Source: DASZQY01 sp035548515
GTDB taxonomy: Bacteria; Pseudomonadota; Alphaproteobacteria; Rhizobiales; Kaistiaceae
DNA length: 64,000 nt
Direction: 5' to 3'
NCBI GenBank assembly: GCA_035548515.1
Contig: DASZSW010000021.1
Coordinates: 1 to 64,000 of the forward strand
The notes beneath the pieces are model-generated. The model saw only the letters and a list, made by a program, of their open reading frames with translations. It ran no database searches and was not told where the DNA came from. Both the position numbers and the translations under genes were made by a program. Below, piece by piece: positions 10,412-19,118 of the stretch; positions within the stretch are counted from its first letter, which is position 1, and each line of letters begins with the position of its first letter.

Positions 10412-10445
10412 CCGGTGCGGCGGGCCGGGTGAGGCGGCCCACCGT
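10412..10445 (-). terminator. Probable terminator of the sugar operon
   Basis: Minus-strand stem-loop with outer CGGTG/CACCG and inner GGGCCG/CGGCCC pairs, followed by ATTTT at 10406-10411. It begins about 7 bases after the stop codon of the oxidoreductase gene. The U-run is short, so termination may be partial. Confidence 0.4.
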
Positions 10446-10451
10446 TGCCGG

Positions 10452-11615
10452 TCACGCCGCCGCGGCCACCGGCGCGGCGCTGATCTTCCTGGCGAATGCC
10501 GCGGTGACCGGCGCTGGACGTTCGATGGTCGACTTGATTGCCACGAACGACCTCTTCCCGGCCGCGCTCAAGATGCCTTCCATGACCTCAACGACATGCG
10601 CGGCGATGCGGCCGGAACAGCGCGGCTCGCGCTTGCTGCGCGCCGCATCAACCAGATCCGATACGCCGAGCATGCGGTAGTTGGCGCGCGTAAACGGTCC
10701 GGCGGCCGGCCAGTTGGCGGCGCCAAAGGGATTCCCGCTTGGGTCGACCGTGACGTACTCGCCCGCGCCTTCCGAGTAGGAGATCGGGCCACTGAAGAAA
10801 TTGGGGTCGGGCACCATCATCGACCCGGCGCTGCCGTAGAGCTCGATCGGATTCGAGTGGCCGTGCTTCCACACGTCCCAGCTGGCCCCCAGCGTTATGT
10901 GTGCGCCGTTGGCAAACTCGAGGATCGCATTGATGTTGGTCGGCGTCGTCACCTTGATCTTCTTGTTCTTCATCGGCCCTTCCGCGGTGACCAGCCGTGT
11001 CGGCGATCCCATCGAGGCCATAGCGGTCACGCTGGCTACCGGGCCGAGCAGACTGACCAGCGCCGTGATGTAGTAGACGCCGATGTCGAAGATCGGGCCG
11101 GCGCCGGGGCGGAAGAAGAAGCCGGGATTGGGATGCCAGGCTTCCATGCCGTGGCTGAGCACGTAGGCGCTGCCGCCGACCACTTTGCCGATCGCGCCCT
11201 TGTCGATCAGCTGGCGCACGGTCTGCATGCCGGCGCCGAGAAAGGTGTCCGGCGCGCTGCCTATCTTGAGGCCGCGCTTGTCGGCTTCCTTCACCAGCTT
11301 GCTCGCGTCCTTGTAGTTCAGCGCCAGCGGCTTTTCGGTGTAGGCGTGCTTGCCCGCCGAGAGGATCGACCTGGTCACGTCGTAGTGCACGTCGGGAATG
11401 GTGAGGTTCACCACTACCTCGATGTCGTCTGCCTTGAGCAGCTCATCGACCTTGAGGGCGCGCACGTTGAACTGCTTCGCCCGCGCTTCCGCGGCCGCCG
11501 GGGCGATGTCCGCCACGGCGACGATCTCGACGTTGTTGAACAGCGGCGCAAGGCGCAGGTACGCCTCGGAAATGTTGCCGCATCCGATGATTCCGACTGC
11601 CGCACGCGCGACCAT
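10452..11615 (-). CDS. Gfo/Idh/MocA family NAD(P)-dependent oxidoreductase
   Basis: 387 residues. The N-terminal Rossmann fold begins VGIIGCGNISEAYLRL (GxGxxS/A) and contains the family's EKP motif in YTEKPLALN, where Lys is the usual catalytic residue. The C-terminal part is the alpha/beta Gfo/Idh/MocA domain (GPIFDIGVYYITALVSLLGP). These enzymes oxidise or reduce sugars, inositols or sugar acids in the cytoplasm. It is the last gene of an operon with a sugar ABC importer and a xylose isomerase-like protein, so it likely starts catabolism of the imported sugar. The substrate is not determinable. A long Ala-rich C-terminus ends the protein. Confidence 0.92.
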   Translation of the reverse strand: MVARAAVGIIGCGNISEAYLRLAPLFNNVEIVAVADIAPAAAEARAKQFNVRALKVDELLKADDIEVVVNLTIPDVHYDVTRSILSAGKHAYTEKPLALNYKDASKLVKEADKRGLKIGSAPDTFLGAGMQTVRQLIDKGAIGKVVGGSAYVLSHGMEAWHPNPGFFFRPGAGPIFDIGVYYITALVSLLGPVASVTAMASMGSPTRLVTAEGPMKNKKIKVTTPTNINAILEFANGAHITLGASWDVWKHGHSNPIELYGSAGSMMVPDPNFFSGPISYSEGAGEYVTVDPSGNPFGAANWPAAGPFTRANYRMLGVSDLVDAARSKREPRCSGRIAAHVVEVMEGILSAAGKRSFVAIKSTIERPAPVTAAFARKISAAPVAAAA

Positions 11616-11621
11616 GCTGGG

Positions 11622-12383
11622 TTAGCCCCTTCCGATCATGCCACTGATGTACTTGTAGGAATTCGCCGCCGACGCCCGCCAGTCCGACGGGTTGTCGTGT
11701 TCGACGACGAGCAGGTTGGCGCTCGTGCCGGTGATCGCCTGCCAGGTCGACTTCCAGTCGACGACGCCGCTGCCGACATCGGCCCAGCCGTCGTCTTTGG
11801 TGACCCCGGCCGGCGCCACGTCCTTCATGTGCAGGGCGATGACCTTGGCCGATTCCTTGCGGATCTCGGTCGCCGGATTGCCGCCGGCGCGCTGGATCCA
11901 GCCGATATCGGCCTCGAAGCGCACGCCTTGCGCCGACAGCAGATGATCGATCGGCCGCGAGCCGTCGGCGAGCTTGGCATATTCGAAATCATGATTGTGC
12001 CAGGCGAGCTTCAGGCCCGCTTCGGCGAGGTGGCCGGCGTGATCGCTGAGGCGTCGCGCCAACGCCTTCCAGCCCTCCACGGTCGACGGGCGCTCGTCGC
12101 CGCCGACGTGCGGGATGACCACGGTCTCGAGGCCGAGGGTCTTGGCCACCTCGGTGAGCTTGGCGCGATCCTGCTCGAGATGAGCGAGCGGCATGTGCGC
12201 GGTCGGAATCGTCAGTCCGAGCGCATCGGCTTTCGCCCGCAGTCCCTTCGGGTCGTCGGCGTAGTTGCCGCCGAAAGGTTCGATGGCGTCGTAGCCGATC
12301 GCCGCCAGCCCTTCGAGTTGTGGTTCGAGCGGCGGAAACTTGCGCGCGCCATAGAGTTGGTACGAGATACGATAGTTGGCCAT
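11622..12383 (-). CDS. Sugar phosphate isomerase/epimerase (xylose isomerase-like TIM barrel)
   Basis: 253 residues. The protein has the AP endonuclease 2 / xylose isomerase-like TIM-barrel pattern: IGYDAIEPFGGNY, GLTIPTAHMPL, LAWHNHDFEY, FEADIGWIQRAG, IALHMKDVAPAG and ADVGSGVVDW. The conserved His, Glu and Asp positions fit a divalent-metal site. The start MANYRISYQLYG at 12383 is typical. It lies 6 bp upstream of the dehydrogenase gene and 44 bp after the ATPase gene, in the same operon. Such pairs of epimerase/isomerase and Gfo/Idh/MocA enzymes usually act in sequence on an inositol or keto-sugar. The exact substrate is unknown. Confidence 0.9.
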   Translation of the reverse strand: MANYRISYQLYGARKFPPLEPQLEGLAAIGYDAIEPFGGNYADDPKGLRAKADALGLTIPTAHMPLAHLEQDRAKLTEVAKTLGLETVVIPHVGGDERPSTVEGWKALARRLSDHAGHLAEAGLKLAWHNHDFEYAKLADGSRPIDHLLSAQGVRFEADIGWIQRAGGNPATEIRKESAKVIALHMKDVAPAGVTKDDGWADVGSGVVDWKSTWQAITGTSANLLVVEHDNPSDWRASAANSYKYISGMIGRG

Positions 12384-12427
12384 TCTGGCCCTCTTGGTTG
12401 GACGTATGTTGTCGGCCGGCCTGGCGT

Positions 12428-13519
12428 TCAGACCCGCTCGCCGCTCTGGGCGTCGAAAAGCGAAACCAGCGCCGGATCGAAACCGGCGTTCACTCCCTCG
12501 CCGATCTTGTAGTGATCCTCCGCTCCGATGCGAATGGACACCATGTCGCTGCCGACGGTGCCCCACAGCAGGCTGTCGGCGCCCATCGGGTCGATGAGCG
12601 AGACGCGGAGCGGCAGGTAGGCGGCGCCGTTCATGGTCGAGGTCGGTGTGAGCTGCTCCGGCCTGACGCCCAGTGCCACCGGCCGCCCGTCATCCGGCAT
12701 GCCCGAAAACTCGTAGCCCTTGAGCGAAACGGTCGTGTCGCCGCCGTTGAGCTTGACGCCGACGTTGCCGGCCGCCTTGCTGATCTTGCCTTCGATGAAG
12801 TTCATCGACGGCGACCCGACGAAACCGGCGACGAAGCGGTTCACCGGGCGCCGGTAGATTTCCTTGGGCGGCGCCAGCTGCTGAATGATGCCGCCGTTCA
12901 TCACGGCGATGCGGTCGGCCAGCGTCAGCGCCTCGATCTGGTCGTGCGTGACGTAGATCATGGTCGAGCCGAGCTGCTGGTGCAGCTTCTTGATCTCGAC
13001 GCGGAGCTCGGTCCTCAGCTTGGCGTCGAGATTGGACAGCGGTTCGTCGAACAGGAACACGCCGACGTCGCGCACCAGCGCACGGCCGATGGCGACGCGC
13101 TGGCGCTGACCGCCGGAGAGCTCCGACGGCCGCCGCTTGAGCAGGTCCTGGATCTGCAGGATGCCGGCGGCCCGCGCGACGCGCCTCTGGATCTCGTCTT
13201 TCGCTACGCGCGCCATCTTCAACCCGAAGGTCAGGTTGCCCTCGACCGTCATGCGCGGGTAGAGCGCGTACGACTGGAACACCATGCCGATGCCGCGGTC
13301 CTTCGGCTCCTCCCACGTGACGTTCTTGCCGCCGATGAAGATCTGCCCGCCGTTGATTTCGAGCAGACCGGCGATGGCGTTGAGCAGCGTGGACTTGCCG
13401 CAGCCCGACGGGCCAAGCAGCACCAGAAACTCGCCGTCTTCCGCCGTGACGTTCAGCTTCTGCAGCACCTTGAGGCTGCCAAAGCCAACGTCGAGGTCTC
13501 GCACCGATACTTGCGCCAT
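12428..13519 (-). CDS. Sugar ABC transporter ATP-binding protein (MalK/UgpC type)
   Basis: 363 residues. Walker A LLGPSGCGKSTLL (near residue 36), signature LSGGQRQRVAIGRALVRD, Walker B VFLFDEPLSNLDAKLR and the switch His in VTHDQIEAL are all present. The C-terminal third holds the TOBE/MalK regulatory fold (VALGVRPEQLTPTSTMNG). This is the standard form for carbohydrate importers of the CUT1 class and energises the two permeases encoded just upstream, from which it is separated by 4 bp. Confidence 0.95.
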   Translation of the reverse strand: MAQVSVRDLDVGFGSLKVLQKLNVTAEDGEFLVLLGPSGCGKSTLLNAIAGLLEINGGQIFIGGKNVTWEEPKDRGIGMVFQSYALYPRMTVEGNLTFGLKMARVAKDEIQRRVARAAGILQIQDLLKRRPSELSGGQRQRVAIGRALVRDVGVFLFDEPLSNLDAKLRTELRVEIKKLHQQLGSTMIYVTHDQIEALTLADRIAVMNGGIIQQLAPPKEIYRRPVNRFVAGFVGSPSMNFIEGKISKAAGNVGVKLNGGDTTVSLKGYEFSGMPDDGRPVALGVRPEQLTPTSTMNGAAYLPLRVSLIDPMGADSLLWGTVGSDMVSIRIGAEDHYKIGEGVNAGFDPALVSLFDAQSGERV

Positions 13520-13523
13520 AGCC

Positions 13524-14438
13524 TCAGCCCTTCACTGCGCCGGCCGCGATGCCGCGCACGAACAGGCGGCCCGACACGAAATAGATGATCAGCGGGACGG
13601 CGGCCGTCAGTATCGTGGCCGCCATGTTGACGTCGTACTCCGGCACGCCCTGCGTCGTGTGCACGATGTTGTTGAGCTGCACCGTCATCGGCCAGTTGTC
13701 GCGCCCGGCGAACACCACGCCGAACAGGAAGTCGTTCCAGATGCCGGTGACCTGGAGAATGAGCGCCACCACGGTGATCGGCAGCGACATCGGCAGCATG
13801 ATGCGGAAGAACGTTTGCCAGAAGCCGGCGCCGTCGACGCGCGCCGCCTTGAACAGCTCGATCGGCAGGCCGACGTAGAAATTGCGGAAGAGCAGCACCA
13901 GCACCGGCATGCCGAAAACGGTGTGGATGATGATGATGCCCGCCAGCGTCGAGAAGAGGTGGGCGGTCCGCAGCGCCAGAATGAGCGGGTAGAGCACCAC
14001 CTGGTAGGGCACGAACGCGCCGAACACGAGCAGCAGGAAGAAGACGTTGGCGCCCCTGTAGTTCCAGAAGGACAGCGCATAGCCCGTGAGCGAGGAAATG
14101 CCGATCGAGACGATGACCGCCGGCACCGTGATCTTGACCGAATTGAAGAAGCCGGGGTGCAGGCCCGAGCAGTCGCCGCCGGTGCAGGCGTGCAGCCACG
14201 CGTCGATCCATGGCTGGACGGTGGGCGCCTGGGGCGGTGCGAGCACGTTGCTCGCCAGCACTTCCGGCATCGTCTTCAGCGACGTGATGACCATCACGTA
14301 GAGCGGGATGAGGAAGAACGCCGCCGAGATGACCAGGAAGGCGTAGAGGCCGATGCGCCCGATCGAAAGACGCCGCGGCAGCGGGCCCCAGGGCTCGTCG
14401 GTGGCGCGTTCGATGGTCCCTGCTGTCACCGCGCTCAT
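13524..14438 (-). CDS. Carbohydrate ABC transporter permease (MalG type)
   Basis: 304 residues, six membrane segments expected; the first is near residue 30 (LYAFLVISAAFFLIPLYVMV). The EAA loop that contacts the ATPase is ARVDGAGFWQTFFRIMLPM. MalG-type features include a C-terminal end close to AAGAVKG. The start at 14438 overlaps the stop of the MalF-type gene (ATGA), which indicates translational coupling. A periplasmic loop with two cysteines (CTGGDCSG) follows the first membrane segment. Confidence 0.95.
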   Translation of the reverse strand: MSAVTAGTIERATDEPWGPLPRRLSIGRIGLYAFLVISAAFFLIPLYVMVITSLKTMPEVLASNVLAPPQAPTVQPWIDAWLHACTGGDCSGLHPGFFNSVKITVPAVIVSIGISSLTGYALSFWNYRGANVFFLLLVFGAFVPYQVVLYPLILALRTAHLFSTLAGIIIIHTVFGMPVLVLLFRNFYVGLPIELFKAARVDGAGFWQTFFRIMLPMSLPITVVALILQVTGIWNDFLFGVVFAGRDNWPMTVQLNNIVHTTQGVPEYDVNMAATILTAAVPLIIYFVSGRLFVRGIAAGAVKG

Positions 14439-15331
14439 GCCGCCACCACCGCTTTCCGTCCGCTGACCAGGCGATAGATGCCGACCGCGATGATGACGAC
14501 GAGCACCGGCGCCAGCATCATCGCCGCCGCCGCCATGCCTTGCGCCACGTTCTGGCGGTCGGTGAGCATCTGCAGGACGTAGACCGCCGGCATCATGGTC
14601 GAATTGCCCGGTCCGGCGCCCGTCATCGCGATGATCAGGTCGTAGACGCGCAGAACGCCGATGCATTGCAGCACCACGGCGGTCGCTACGGCGCCGCGCA
14701 TCATCGGCAGCGCGATGAACAGGTAGGTGCGCCAGGTCGGAATGCCGTCGACGCGCGCCGCTTTCCAGATCTCCGCGTCGACGCCGCGCAGCCCTGCGAG
14801 CAGGATCGCCATGGTCACGCCCGCACCCTGCCAGATGCCTGCCACGACCAGACCGTAGATTGCCGTCCGCGAATCGTTCAGCGGCGAGAAATGGAAGCTG
14901 GTCCAGCCCCAGCCGTGCATGGTGGCGTCAAGGCCGTAGTTCGGGTCGAGCACCCACTGCCACACCAGGCCGGTGACGATGAGCGACATCGCGAAGGGAT
15001 AGAGGAAGATCGTGCGGAACAGGTCCTCCTGCTTGATGCGCTGGTCCATGAAGACCGCGAGCAGGAAGCCGAACACCAGGTTGGCGGCGATCGAAAGGAA
15101 CCCGAACACCCAGATGTTCTTGAACGCCGTCCACCACACGTCGGTGGTCCACAGCCGGGTGTATTGGCCGAAGCCGGTGAATTTGTAGCTCGGGAAGACG
15201 CGCGTATTGGTGAAGGAAAAGTAGATCGAGAGACCGATACCGAAGATGTAGACGCCGACGGCTTCGATCATCAGCGGTATCGTGGCGATGATCGCCGCGA
15301 TCGGAAATTTCCGTCTTTTGCGCTCTGCCAT
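14435..15331 (-). CDS. Carbohydrate ABC transporter permease (MalF type)
   Basis: 298 residues with six predicted membrane segments, the first at about residues 11-35 (AIIATIPLMIEAVGVYIFGIG). The EAA loop ARVDGIPTWRTYLFIALPM is present near residue 205. It forms the inner-membrane channel with the MalG-type subunit. It lies 156 bp downstream of the binding-protein gene; that gap contains a strong stem-loop that may protect the binding-protein mRNA and lower expression of the permeases. Confidence 0.95.
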   Translation of the reverse strand: MAERKRRKFPIAAIIATIPLMIEAVGVYIFGIGLSIYFSFTNTRVFPSYKFTGFGQYTRLWTTDVWWTAFKNIWVFGFLSIAANLVFGFLLAVFMDQRIKQEDLFRTIFLYPFAMSLIVTGLVWQWVLDPNYGLDATMHGWGWTSFHFSPLNDSRTAIYGLVVAGIWQGAGVTMAILLAGLRGVDAEIWKAARVDGIPTWRTYLFIALPMMRGAVATAVVLQCIGVLRVYDLIIAMTGAGPGNSTMMPAVYVLQMLTDRQNVAQGMAAAAMMLAPVLVVIIAVGIYRLVSGRKAVVAA

Positions 15332-15444
15332 CGTCCCCGCTTTCGATTGATGGCCGCTTCTCGCCCCGAAACAGCCATCGCGTTCGGACAGTCTTTCGTC
15401 TGGGCAGCCCAGCCGTCGACAGCCGAAGTTTCCCGTGTACGGAA

Positions 15445-15473
15445 GAGGCGCCGTCCTTGCGGGACAGCGCCTC
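15445..15473 (-). promoter_or_regulatory. Stem-loop between binding-protein and permease genes
   Basis: On the minus strand GAGGCGCTGTCC and GGACGGCGCCTC form a 12-pair stem with one T-G pair and a 5-base loop. It follows the binding-protein stop codon by 15 bases. No T-run follows, so it is more likely an mRNA-stabilising or processing hairpin, as in the malE-malF gap, than a full terminator. Confidence 0.6.
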
Positions 15474-15487
15474 CGTAATGCTGGCGT

Positions 15488-16750
15488 TTAGTCGGCGTTC
15501 TTCAGGATGTTCACGTAGTCGGCCTGAGCCTGATCGACCGTGTAGCTCGGGTCGTTGAAGAACTTCGTGAACAGGTCATTCATCTGGTTGGTCGTGTCGT
15601 TGGACAGCCAGCGCTGTGCATCGGTCACGATCTCATCCGGATGATTGTTGAAGATATCCAGCGCCTTCTGCAGGCACGGGTCGGCAGCGCCCATATCGAC
15701 GTCGGCGCGGATCGGCGAGGAGCCCTTCGCGTTGTTGAAGGCCAGCTGGACCGCCGGGGAGACGATCAGATTGGCCAGACGCTTCTGGGCCGCTTCCTTG
15801 TCCGGGTCGTTGAGCTTCGGGAACACGAACACGTCGCCGCTGGTGGTTGCGGTCGGGTGCGCATCGTCGAAGCCCGGGATGCAGCCGTAGTCCTTCGTGC
15901 CGACTTCGCCCTTGGCGGCGAACTCGCCACGTTCCCAGTCGCCCATGATCTGCACGGCGGCCTTGCCGGAGTCGACGAGCTTCCAGGTGTCGTTCCAGTT
16001 GCGGTTGGAGTAGCCATCGTCCGAGTAGTCGCGCAGCGACTTGAAGGCAGTGAACACCGCCTTCATTTCCGGGCCGCCCGCGAGCGCCAGATCCTTGTCG
16101 TGCAGGATCTTGTCGCGGTTGGCATGGCCGATCATCTCGGTCTGGATCACGCCGAACGCGCCGGCGATCTGCCAGCCGCCGCCGTCGCCGCCGATCGCGA
16201 ACGGAATGATGCCCGCCGCCTTCAGCTTCGGAGCGTCAGCCAGGAAATCCTGGAAGTTGTGCGGCTCGTCCAGACCGGCCTGCTTGAAGGCGGCCTTGGA
16301 GTACCATGCCCAGTTCCACGAATGGATGTTCACCGGGGCGCACCACCAGTGACCGTCCACGATGCAGCCGGCCGAGACATCCGGCGGACGGAACGTCTTT
16401 TCCCAGTTGCCGGCGGTAGCGAGGTCGGTGAGGTCGAGGAGCAGGTTGTTCTTGATCAGCTCTTCGTACTCACGGCCGGGGTTGAACTGCGAGGCGCCGG
16501 GCGGATCGCCACCCTGAATGCGCTGCATGTCGGTCGAACGCGCCGTGTTGCCGTCGGCAATGGCGTCGTCCTTCCACGAGTCGCCCTGGCCGTCGTTGTT
16601 GAACGCGTCGCGGAGCGTGTGCACCGCGGCCGTTTCGCCCGGCGATGTCCACCAGTGGATGACCTCAAGCTCAGCCGCCGAAGCGAATGCCGGAGCCATC
16701 ATCACGGCCGCCAGGGCAGTCGCCCCCAGCAGCGCGGTCGTTTTCCTCAT
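15488..16750 (-). CDS. Sugar ABC transporter substrate-binding protein
   Basis: 420 residues. A Sec signal peptide (MRKTTALLGATALAAVMM, cleavage after ASA at about residue 23) leads into AELEVIHWWTSPGE, the usual start of mature CUT1 sugar-binding proteins. Other family features are ARSTDMQRIQGGDPPG and WYSKAAFKQAGLDEP. It delivers a sugar to the downstream MalF/MalG-type permeases. The ATG at 16750 has GGAGG seven bases upstream; an ATG 15 bases earlier lies inside that ribosome site. It is the first gene of the operon and is divergent from a LacI regulator. Confidence 0.95.
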   Translation of the reverse strand: MRKTTALLGATALAAVMMAPAFASAAELEVIHWWTSPGETAAVHTLRDAFNNDGQGDSWKDDAIADGNTARSTDMQRIQGGDPPGASQFNPGREYEELIKNNLLLDLTDLATAGNWEKTFRPPDVSAGCIVDGHWWCAPVNIHSWNWAWYSKAAFKQAGLDEPHNFQDFLADAPKLKAAGIIPFAIGGDGGGWQIAGAFGVIQTEMIGHANRDKILHDKDLALAGGPEMKAVFTAFKSLRDYSDDGYSNRNWNDTWKLVDSGKAAVQIMGDWERGEFAAKGEVGTKDYGCIPGFDDAHPTATTSGDVFVFPKLNDPDKEAAQKRLANLIVSPAVQLAFNNAKGSSPIRADVDMGAADPCLQKALDIFNNHPDEIVTDAQRWLSNDTTNQMNDLFTKFFNDPSYTVDQAQADYVNILKNAD

Positions 16751-16910
16751 TCCCATTCCTCCCATTTTTCAGCGCATCAAAGCGCAAGGCAGTCACAAGC
16801 TTCATTCCAGCCGCCGGGGCATGGGCATGTCCGCCCGTGCTCCATCCGCTGTTCAACCAGAGGCCGAAAGACGCCCCCCTTCGACAGGCGACCGCCATGC
16901 CCTCAGGGCA

Positions 16911-16924
16911 TGTAAACGATTACA
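16911..16924. promoter_or_regulatory. LacI-family operator, copy 1
   Basis: TGTAAACGATTACA fits the LacI/GalR consensus TGnAAnCGnTTnCA exactly. It lies 160 bp upstream of the binding-protein start codon in the intergenic region shared with the divergent lacI-type gene. Confidence 0.8.
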
Positions 16925-17079
16925 TCCGTCGACAAGATTGGCGTCCGCGCGACACTCCCTCCCATCCCATGGCGCCTTTCTCCCAGGCGCTTCTCTCTTT
17001 TTCGCTCGCCTACCCGCAGGTGACACCGTAGCGCACCGAGCCCGAGGCCCCAGCGAGCGCACTGACTCGCCAAATCCTC

Positions 17080-17093
17080 TGTAAACGATTACA
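17080..17093. promoter_or_regulatory. LacI-family operator, copy 2
   Basis: A second identical TGTAAACGATTACA, centre to centre 169 bp from copy 1 (about 16 helical turns) and 70 bp before the regulator's start codon. Two in-phase operators would allow DNA looping and autoregulation. Confidence 0.8.
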
Positions 17094-17162
17094 AACAAGC
17101 TTATTCGAACGCGGTCCCGAGTCAACGCAAAATTGTCGCAGCCGCGGGGGCGGCGCCCCGAC

Positions 17163-18257
17163 ATGAACAAACGCATCACGCCAGCCGCCGGAAAGCGCGC
17201 CCGTCGCTCCATCACCATCCGCGATGTTGCGCGTCGTGCGGGTGTGTCCACAGCCACCGTCAGCCGCGCGCTCGCCAATCCCGATCAGGTGGCGGAAGCG
17301 ACGCGGACGCTGGTTTTTGACGCCATCGCCGAGACCGGCTTCACCCCGAACGCTGCTGCGCGCAGTTTGCGCGCGCGCTCGACCAAGATGGTGCTCGCGC
17401 TGCTGCACGGCATCGGCGACTCTTTCTATACCGTGATCCTGAATGCCATCGAGCGCACCCTCGCCTCCGCCGGCTACGGCATGATCATGGGCGACAGCCG
17501 CTCCGAATCCGGCCGCCAGCAGCACTACGATCGTCTCGTTCGATCCGGCCAGGTCGACGGCGTTCTGCTGTTTTCCAGCCACCTGTCGGCCGAATGCATG
17601 GCCGAGATCGAGGGCAAGATCCCCGTCCTGCTCGTCTGCAACGCCATGCCGGACCTGCCTGGGCTGCCGATCGTGGAGGTCGCCAACCGCGATGCCGGCT
17701 TCGAGATGACGAACTACCTCATCGGCCTCGGCCACCGCCATATCGCCCACATCGGCGGCCCGGCGGGTAACGTCGAGGCGCTGGAGCGCGAGCGTGGCAT
17801 TGCCGAGGCCTTCGCCGGCGCCGGCCTGCCGCCGGAGAACCTGCAGCTCTGGGACGGCGCCTTCTCCTTCGAGGCTGGGGCCGCTGCCGCCAAGCGATTT
17901 CTCGCCCTTGCGCGGCGGCCTACGGCTGTCTTCGGCGCCAGTGATCAGGTCGCGATCGGATTCATCAAGGCGGTGCGCGATGCCGGCCTTTCGGTCCCCG
18001 GTGACGTCTCAGTCGCCGGCTTCGACGACATCGAATATGCCAACCTGTTCTCGCCCGCGCTCACCACCATGCGTCAGCCGCGGGCCGATCTCGGCCGCGC
18101 CGCCGCCGAGAACCTGGTCGAGCGCATGACCGGCTTGGCCGGCGGGCCGACGCGCACGCGCCTTCCCTGCACGCTTGTCGTTCGCGACAGCGTGCGCGCG
18201 ATCGCGCCGCAGTCCAAGCCAAGATCGAAAGCGGGTGAAGCTAAGGCGCCGGCCTAG
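17163..18257 (+). CDS. LacI family transcriptional regulator
   Basis: 364 residues. The N-terminal helix-turn-helix is ITIRDVARRAGVSTATVSRALANP (residues about 17-40), followed by the hinge helix GFTPNAAARSLRARST. The rest is a periplasmic-binding-protein-like effector domain (VDGVLLFSS, HIAHIGGPAG, VFGASDQVAIGF, VSVAGFDDIEYANLF). It most likely represses the divergent sugar operon through the two operators between them. The ATG at 17163 is preceded by a GGGGC/GCCCC hairpin that covers the weak ribosome site. An upstream TTG at 17133 is possible but unlikely. Confidence 0.94.
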   Translation: MNKRITPAAGKRARRSITIRDVARRAGVSTATVSRALANPDQVAEATRTLVFDAIAETGFTPNAAARSLRARSTKMVLALLHGIGDSFYTVILNAIERTLASAGYGMIMGDSRSESGRQQHYDRLVRSGQVDGVLLFSSHLSAECMAEIEGKIPVLLVCNAMPDLPGLPIVEVANRDAGFEMTNYLIGLGHRHIAHIGGPAGNVEALERERGIAEAFAGAGLPPENLQLWDGAFSFEAGAAAAKRFLALARRPTAVFGASDQVAIGFIKAVRDAGLSVPGDVSVAGFDDIEYANLFSPALTTMRQPRADLGRAAAENLVERMTGLAGGPTRTRLPCTLVVRDSVRAIAPQSKPRSKAGEAKAPA

Positions 18258-19042
18258 TTCGAGTTCTCGGGCGGCCAGTCGCCCCAGTCTCCCGGGCAAC
18301 ACGGATCGCAACTTTCGTCGTTCGGATGATCGAACAGATCGTCGGCGCGCACCGTGGCGCCGTCCGGCACATCGACTTCCTCGTGCTCGCCCGGCAGCAT
18401 CCCGCCATAGAGCGGGAACGGCACGACGCCCGCGATGCGGATGAACTGGTCGTCCGGCGTCATCGGTCCGGTCACCTGTTTGTCCGGCGAGATGTACAGC
18501 GCCTGGCCCGGCTTCAGCACGTAGGTCTGGTCGCCCACCTTGATGATCACTGCGCCGTCCGACTTGCCTTCCTGCGCCACGACGTAAAGACCACCGTTCG
18601 AGCCGACGTACCCGTCGACGATGGTGCCGCGCACGCCGATGGTCGCGACCGCCGTGTCGATCTGGTAATGCGTCGGCGCCTGGATGCCGGTGATGAAGCG
18701 GAAGGCCCCCTTGGTGGCGTTGAAGACCGCTGTCCCGCTCCCGGTGCTCGGGTTGTAGACGAACTTGTCCAGGGTAACCCGTGCCTGCGGTCCGACGGAG
18801 AGAGTCGTCTGGTCAAGGAACAGCAGCTGCGCCGTCGATTTCGCTCCCGTCGCGATGACCTCGTCCTGGAAAATCTGACTGCCGGCCGCAAGCGTTTCGC
18901 TTCCGCCGCCCTGCAGTCCCTGCACCTGATTTTGCACTGCGGCGGTCACGCCGATCTTGGCGGCCGATGCCGGCAGGCTGACGCCAGCGACCGCGGCGGC
19001 AACGCCTGCCGCTACCAAATAGCCAAGTGCCCGGCCTGCCAT
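18254..19042 (-). CDS. FecR domain-containing secreted protein
   Basis: 262 residues. A signal peptide (LGYLVAAGVAAAVAGVSL, cleavage after SAA near residue 28) is followed by a FecR-type domain: AAGSQIFQDEVIATGAKS, LLFLDQTTLSVGPQARVTL, GAFRFITGIQ, TAVATIGVRGTIVDGYV. Stand-alone FecR-domain proteins without the anti-sigma part are often encoded near CHASE2 cyclases and beta-barrel proteins. The C-terminal tail is short, acidic and contains CDPCC, which is unusual. The ATG at 19042 has GGAG upstream. It ends overlapping the lacI-type stop by 4 bp and is divergent from the TPR/barrel gene. Confidence 0.88.
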   Translation of the reverse strand: MAGRALGYLVAAGVAAAVAGVSLPASAAKIGVTAAVQNQVQGLQGGGSETLAAGSQIFQDEVIATGAKSTAQLLFLDQTTLSVGPQARVTLDKFVYNPSTGSGTAVFNATKGAFRFITGIQAPTHYQIDTAVATIGVRGTIVDGYVGSNGGLYVVAQEGKSDGAVIIKVGDQTYVLKPGQALYISPDKQVTGPMTPDDQFIRIAGVVPFPLYGGMLPGEHEEVDVPDGATVRADDLFDHPNDESCDPCCPGDWGDWPPENSN

Positions 19043-19118
19043 GGCGATCTCCAAGGTCCGCCTACCTAGATTCGAACATTACGCCGCGCGCCGCGCGCCT
19101 GCCAGCAAGCCCGATTGA

